From positions 1 to 64,000 of the forward strand of contig NZ_JXRP01000006.1 of NCBI RefSeq assembly GCF_000829435.1: DNA of 64,000 nucleotides, read 5' to 3'. This document shows positions 62,663-64,000 of the stretch, piece after piece. A model generated the notes under the pieces. That model was not told where the DNA came from. It searched no databases and saw nothing but the letters and a program-made list of their open reading frames with translations. Source of the DNA: Jeotgalibacillus soli (GTDB taxonomy: Bacteria; Bacillota; Bacilli; Bacillales; Jeotgalibacillaceae). Numbering within the stretch: the first letter of the stretch is position 1; each line of letters starts with the position of its first letter. Made by a program: the position numbers and the translations under genes.

Positions 62663-63376
62663 GGAAGGAAGCCAGCAAATTGCGGCTGCTGCAAATGATG
62701 TATTGCAGTTAACGAACAAAGGAAATTAATGAATATCTCTGTCCACGAGATGAACATGATCCAGGAAATCATGAAGAGCTCTGTTCAAAGAGTGAATGAT
62801 TTGGATGCACAATCGGTCCGAATTACAGAAATGATTCAAGTGATTCAAGCGATTGCAGATCAGACAAATTTGTTAGCATTAAATGCAGCAATTGAAGCCG
62901 CTCGAGCCGGAGAAAGCGGGAAAGGCTTTGCTGTCGTAGCAGATGAGGTGCGTAAGCTGGCTGAACAGGTCAAGCATTCCATTGGAGATATTACGTATAT
63001 CGTAAACGGGATTCAAAATGGATCAAAGCAGGCCGTAACATCCTTGCAGGAAGGATTTGAAAAGGTCGAATCGGGAGCAGATCAAATTCGAACAACAGGA
63101 CTTACATTTGAAGAAATCACAGGGGAACTTTCTACTATGACTGAGAAAATCCAACGTATTTCAACTAGCCTGACTGAAATTAATAAAGAGACCTATAATG
63201 TAACGACATCAGCAGTCAGCATCGCATCCGTTGCTGAGGAAGCAGCAGGAGTCGAAGAAACCTCAGCCTCCGTTCAGCAAACCAGCAGCTCGATGGATCA
63301 AATCACAGATAATGCTGATGCATTAGCAAGCTTATCGAAGGAGCTAAATGAATTAATCCGCCAGTTTAGGGTTTGA
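62663..63376 (+). pseudogene. methyl-accepting chemotaxis protein, signalling end only
   Basis: From about 62664 the sequence reads EGSQQIAAAANDVLQLTNKG, then a frameshift near 62727, then an intact 215-aa frame from ATG 62729: the helical cytoplasmic domain with the CheA/CheW hairpin tip ([20 protein letters not shown] then [14 protein letters not shown]) and the end ELIRQFRV. The ligand domain, membrane helices and HAMP are missing. A shortened soluble signalling protein is possible, but the fused upstream frame suggests a remnant. Confidence 0.75.
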
Positions 63377-63396
63377 TTTAAGGATGTGGCGCATTA

Positions 63397-63431
63397 AGCA
63401 GACTGTCAAGAAACTAGGCAGTCTGTTTTTT
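63397..63431 (+). terminator. terminator after the chemoreceptor remnant
   Basis: CAGACTGTC / GGCAGTCTG stem followed by six T residues. Confidence 0.85.
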
Positions 63432-63487
63432 CGATTGATATTTATATAACTAGTAAAGCAATCACTATAATAACACCTTCTTTTCAC

Positions 63488-63527
63488 CAGCCTGTCTCAT
63501 ATACATAAGAAGAGACAGGCTGTTTTA
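63488..63527 (+). terminator. terminator/attenuator hairpin before ykvI-like gene
   Basis: CAGCCTGTCTC / GAGACAGGCTG perfect stem followed by TTTTA, 18 bases before the next start. It comes after another terminator, so it may act as a leader attenuator. Confidence 0.6.
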
Positions 63528-63544
63528 TTGAAGGAGTGGGAAAG

Positions 63545-64000
63545 ATGACGCGTGGGTGGATTCATTCTTTTCAAGTAGCAGCAGTTTACGTTGGGACGGT
63601 TGTTGGTGCAGGGTTTGCAACCGGCAAAGAAATCGTTGAGTTTTTTACTCAATATGGACTTTTAGGTATAGCTGGAATTTTAGTGGCCGGGCTGCTGTTT
63701 ATTTTTATGGGTGTAAAAATGATGATTTTATCAAAAAGGATCAACGCAACTTCCTATCAAGATTTAAATCGTTTTCTCTTTGGGCGTCATGTAAGCAAGG
63801 TCATTAATTTATTTATGCTAGCCGTTCTGCTCGGGGTAACGTCGATTATGCTGTCTGGAGCGGGGGCTGTTTTTGAAGAACAATTGGGATTATCGAAGCA
63901 AATAGGGATTGGCAGTACCGTTATTTTAGCCCTTTTTGTCATGGTGTTTGGCGTAAAGGGACTGCTTAGTGTAAATGTTTTAGTCGTCCCCATGCTAGTT
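63545..64000 (+). CDS. YkvI-like integral membrane transporter (partial)
   Basis: ATG 63545 with GAAGGAGTG upstream; 152 codons to the window edge. SFQVAAVYVGTVVGAGFATGKEIVEFF near the start is the family mark of YkvI proteins, a branch of the amino acid/polyamine (APC-like) transporters; four hydrophobic segments are seen so far. Continues beyond the window. Confidence 0.85.
   Translation, partial: MTRGWIHSFQVAAVYVGTVVGAGFATGKEIVEFFTQYGLLGIAGILVAGLLFIFMGVKMMILSKRINATSYQDLNRFLFGRHVSKVINLFMLAVLLGVTSIMLSGAGAVFEEQLGLSKQIGIGSTVILALFVMVFGVKGLLSVNVLVVPMLV

Overview
The window looks like chromosome from an endospore-forming member of the Bacillaceae with fairly low GC. The support is a Bacillus-style 23S-5S-tRNA block, the rocF / sigW-rsiW / cdaA-cdaR-glmM-glmS order known from Bacillus, a glmS ribozyme, a gene for the spore protein Tlp, strong AGGAGG-type ribosome binding sites with frequent GTG/TTG starts, and Rho-independent terminators throughout. 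I cannot name the species.

Layout. 1-1122: end of an rRNA operon (23S 3' end, 5S) and eight tRNA genes with a terminator. 1.5-12.4 kb is conserved core: arginase; a PadR-controlled chromate transporter on the minus strand; sigma-W behind its own consensus promoter with its anti-sigma factor; the c-di-AMP synthase CdaA and its regulator CdaR; GlmM; and GlmS behind a glmS ribozyme. c-di-AMP synthesis, its regulator and amino-sugar supply for the wall thus sit next to the envelope-stress sigma factor. 12.4-25 kb is an accessory region: a polypurine tract, an orphan polymorphic-toxin tip with SUKH-type immunity proteins, a terminal-repeat-bounded deleted IS4 element, a LacI-regulated permease / aldehyde dehydrogenase / iron alcohol dehydrogenase operon, then scraps of IS256, IS3, SNF2 helicase, PadR and reductase genes. 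25-33 kb holds small single-gene units: cyclic-phosphate receiver protein, APH-type kinases (one broken), Nudix hydrolase, SDR, an Spx paralogue with a MarR regulator, YczE-type membrane protein, a broken DUF2207 gene and a GNAT acetyltransferase.

33.2-38.1 kb is the most interesting block. A NitT/TauT-type ABC importer operon and a DUF4242 / acyl-CoA-dehydrogenase-like flavoprotein operon flank an HxlR regulator gene, and the two operon promoters carry a nearly identical 19-bp element over their -10 regions. This looks like one small uncharacterised uptake-and-oxidation regulon. 38.2-44.3 kb (mostly minus strand) has an M48 protease fused to ankyrin repeats, a deletion scar joining an ABC ATPase start to an FtsX permease end, and a YtrA-type GntR/ABC operon with a clear palindromic operator. 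45-51 kb holds cydDC behind a Rex-like box and a YjcD-like helicase. 51-64 kb holds tlp, a MEDS-domain histidine kinase, a decayed sodF, an EamA exporter, an esterase, an SRPBCC gene with an early stop, DUF1206, MpsC-like and TatD-family genes, several very small proteins missed by ordinary ORF cut-offs, a truncated chemoreceptor and the start of a YkvI-like transporter.

A degenerate repeat of about 22 bp (core TTTATCGAAGYTC) recurs in three separate intergenic spaces and is not explained by any gene. Functions come from recognising motifs by eye; no database search was run.
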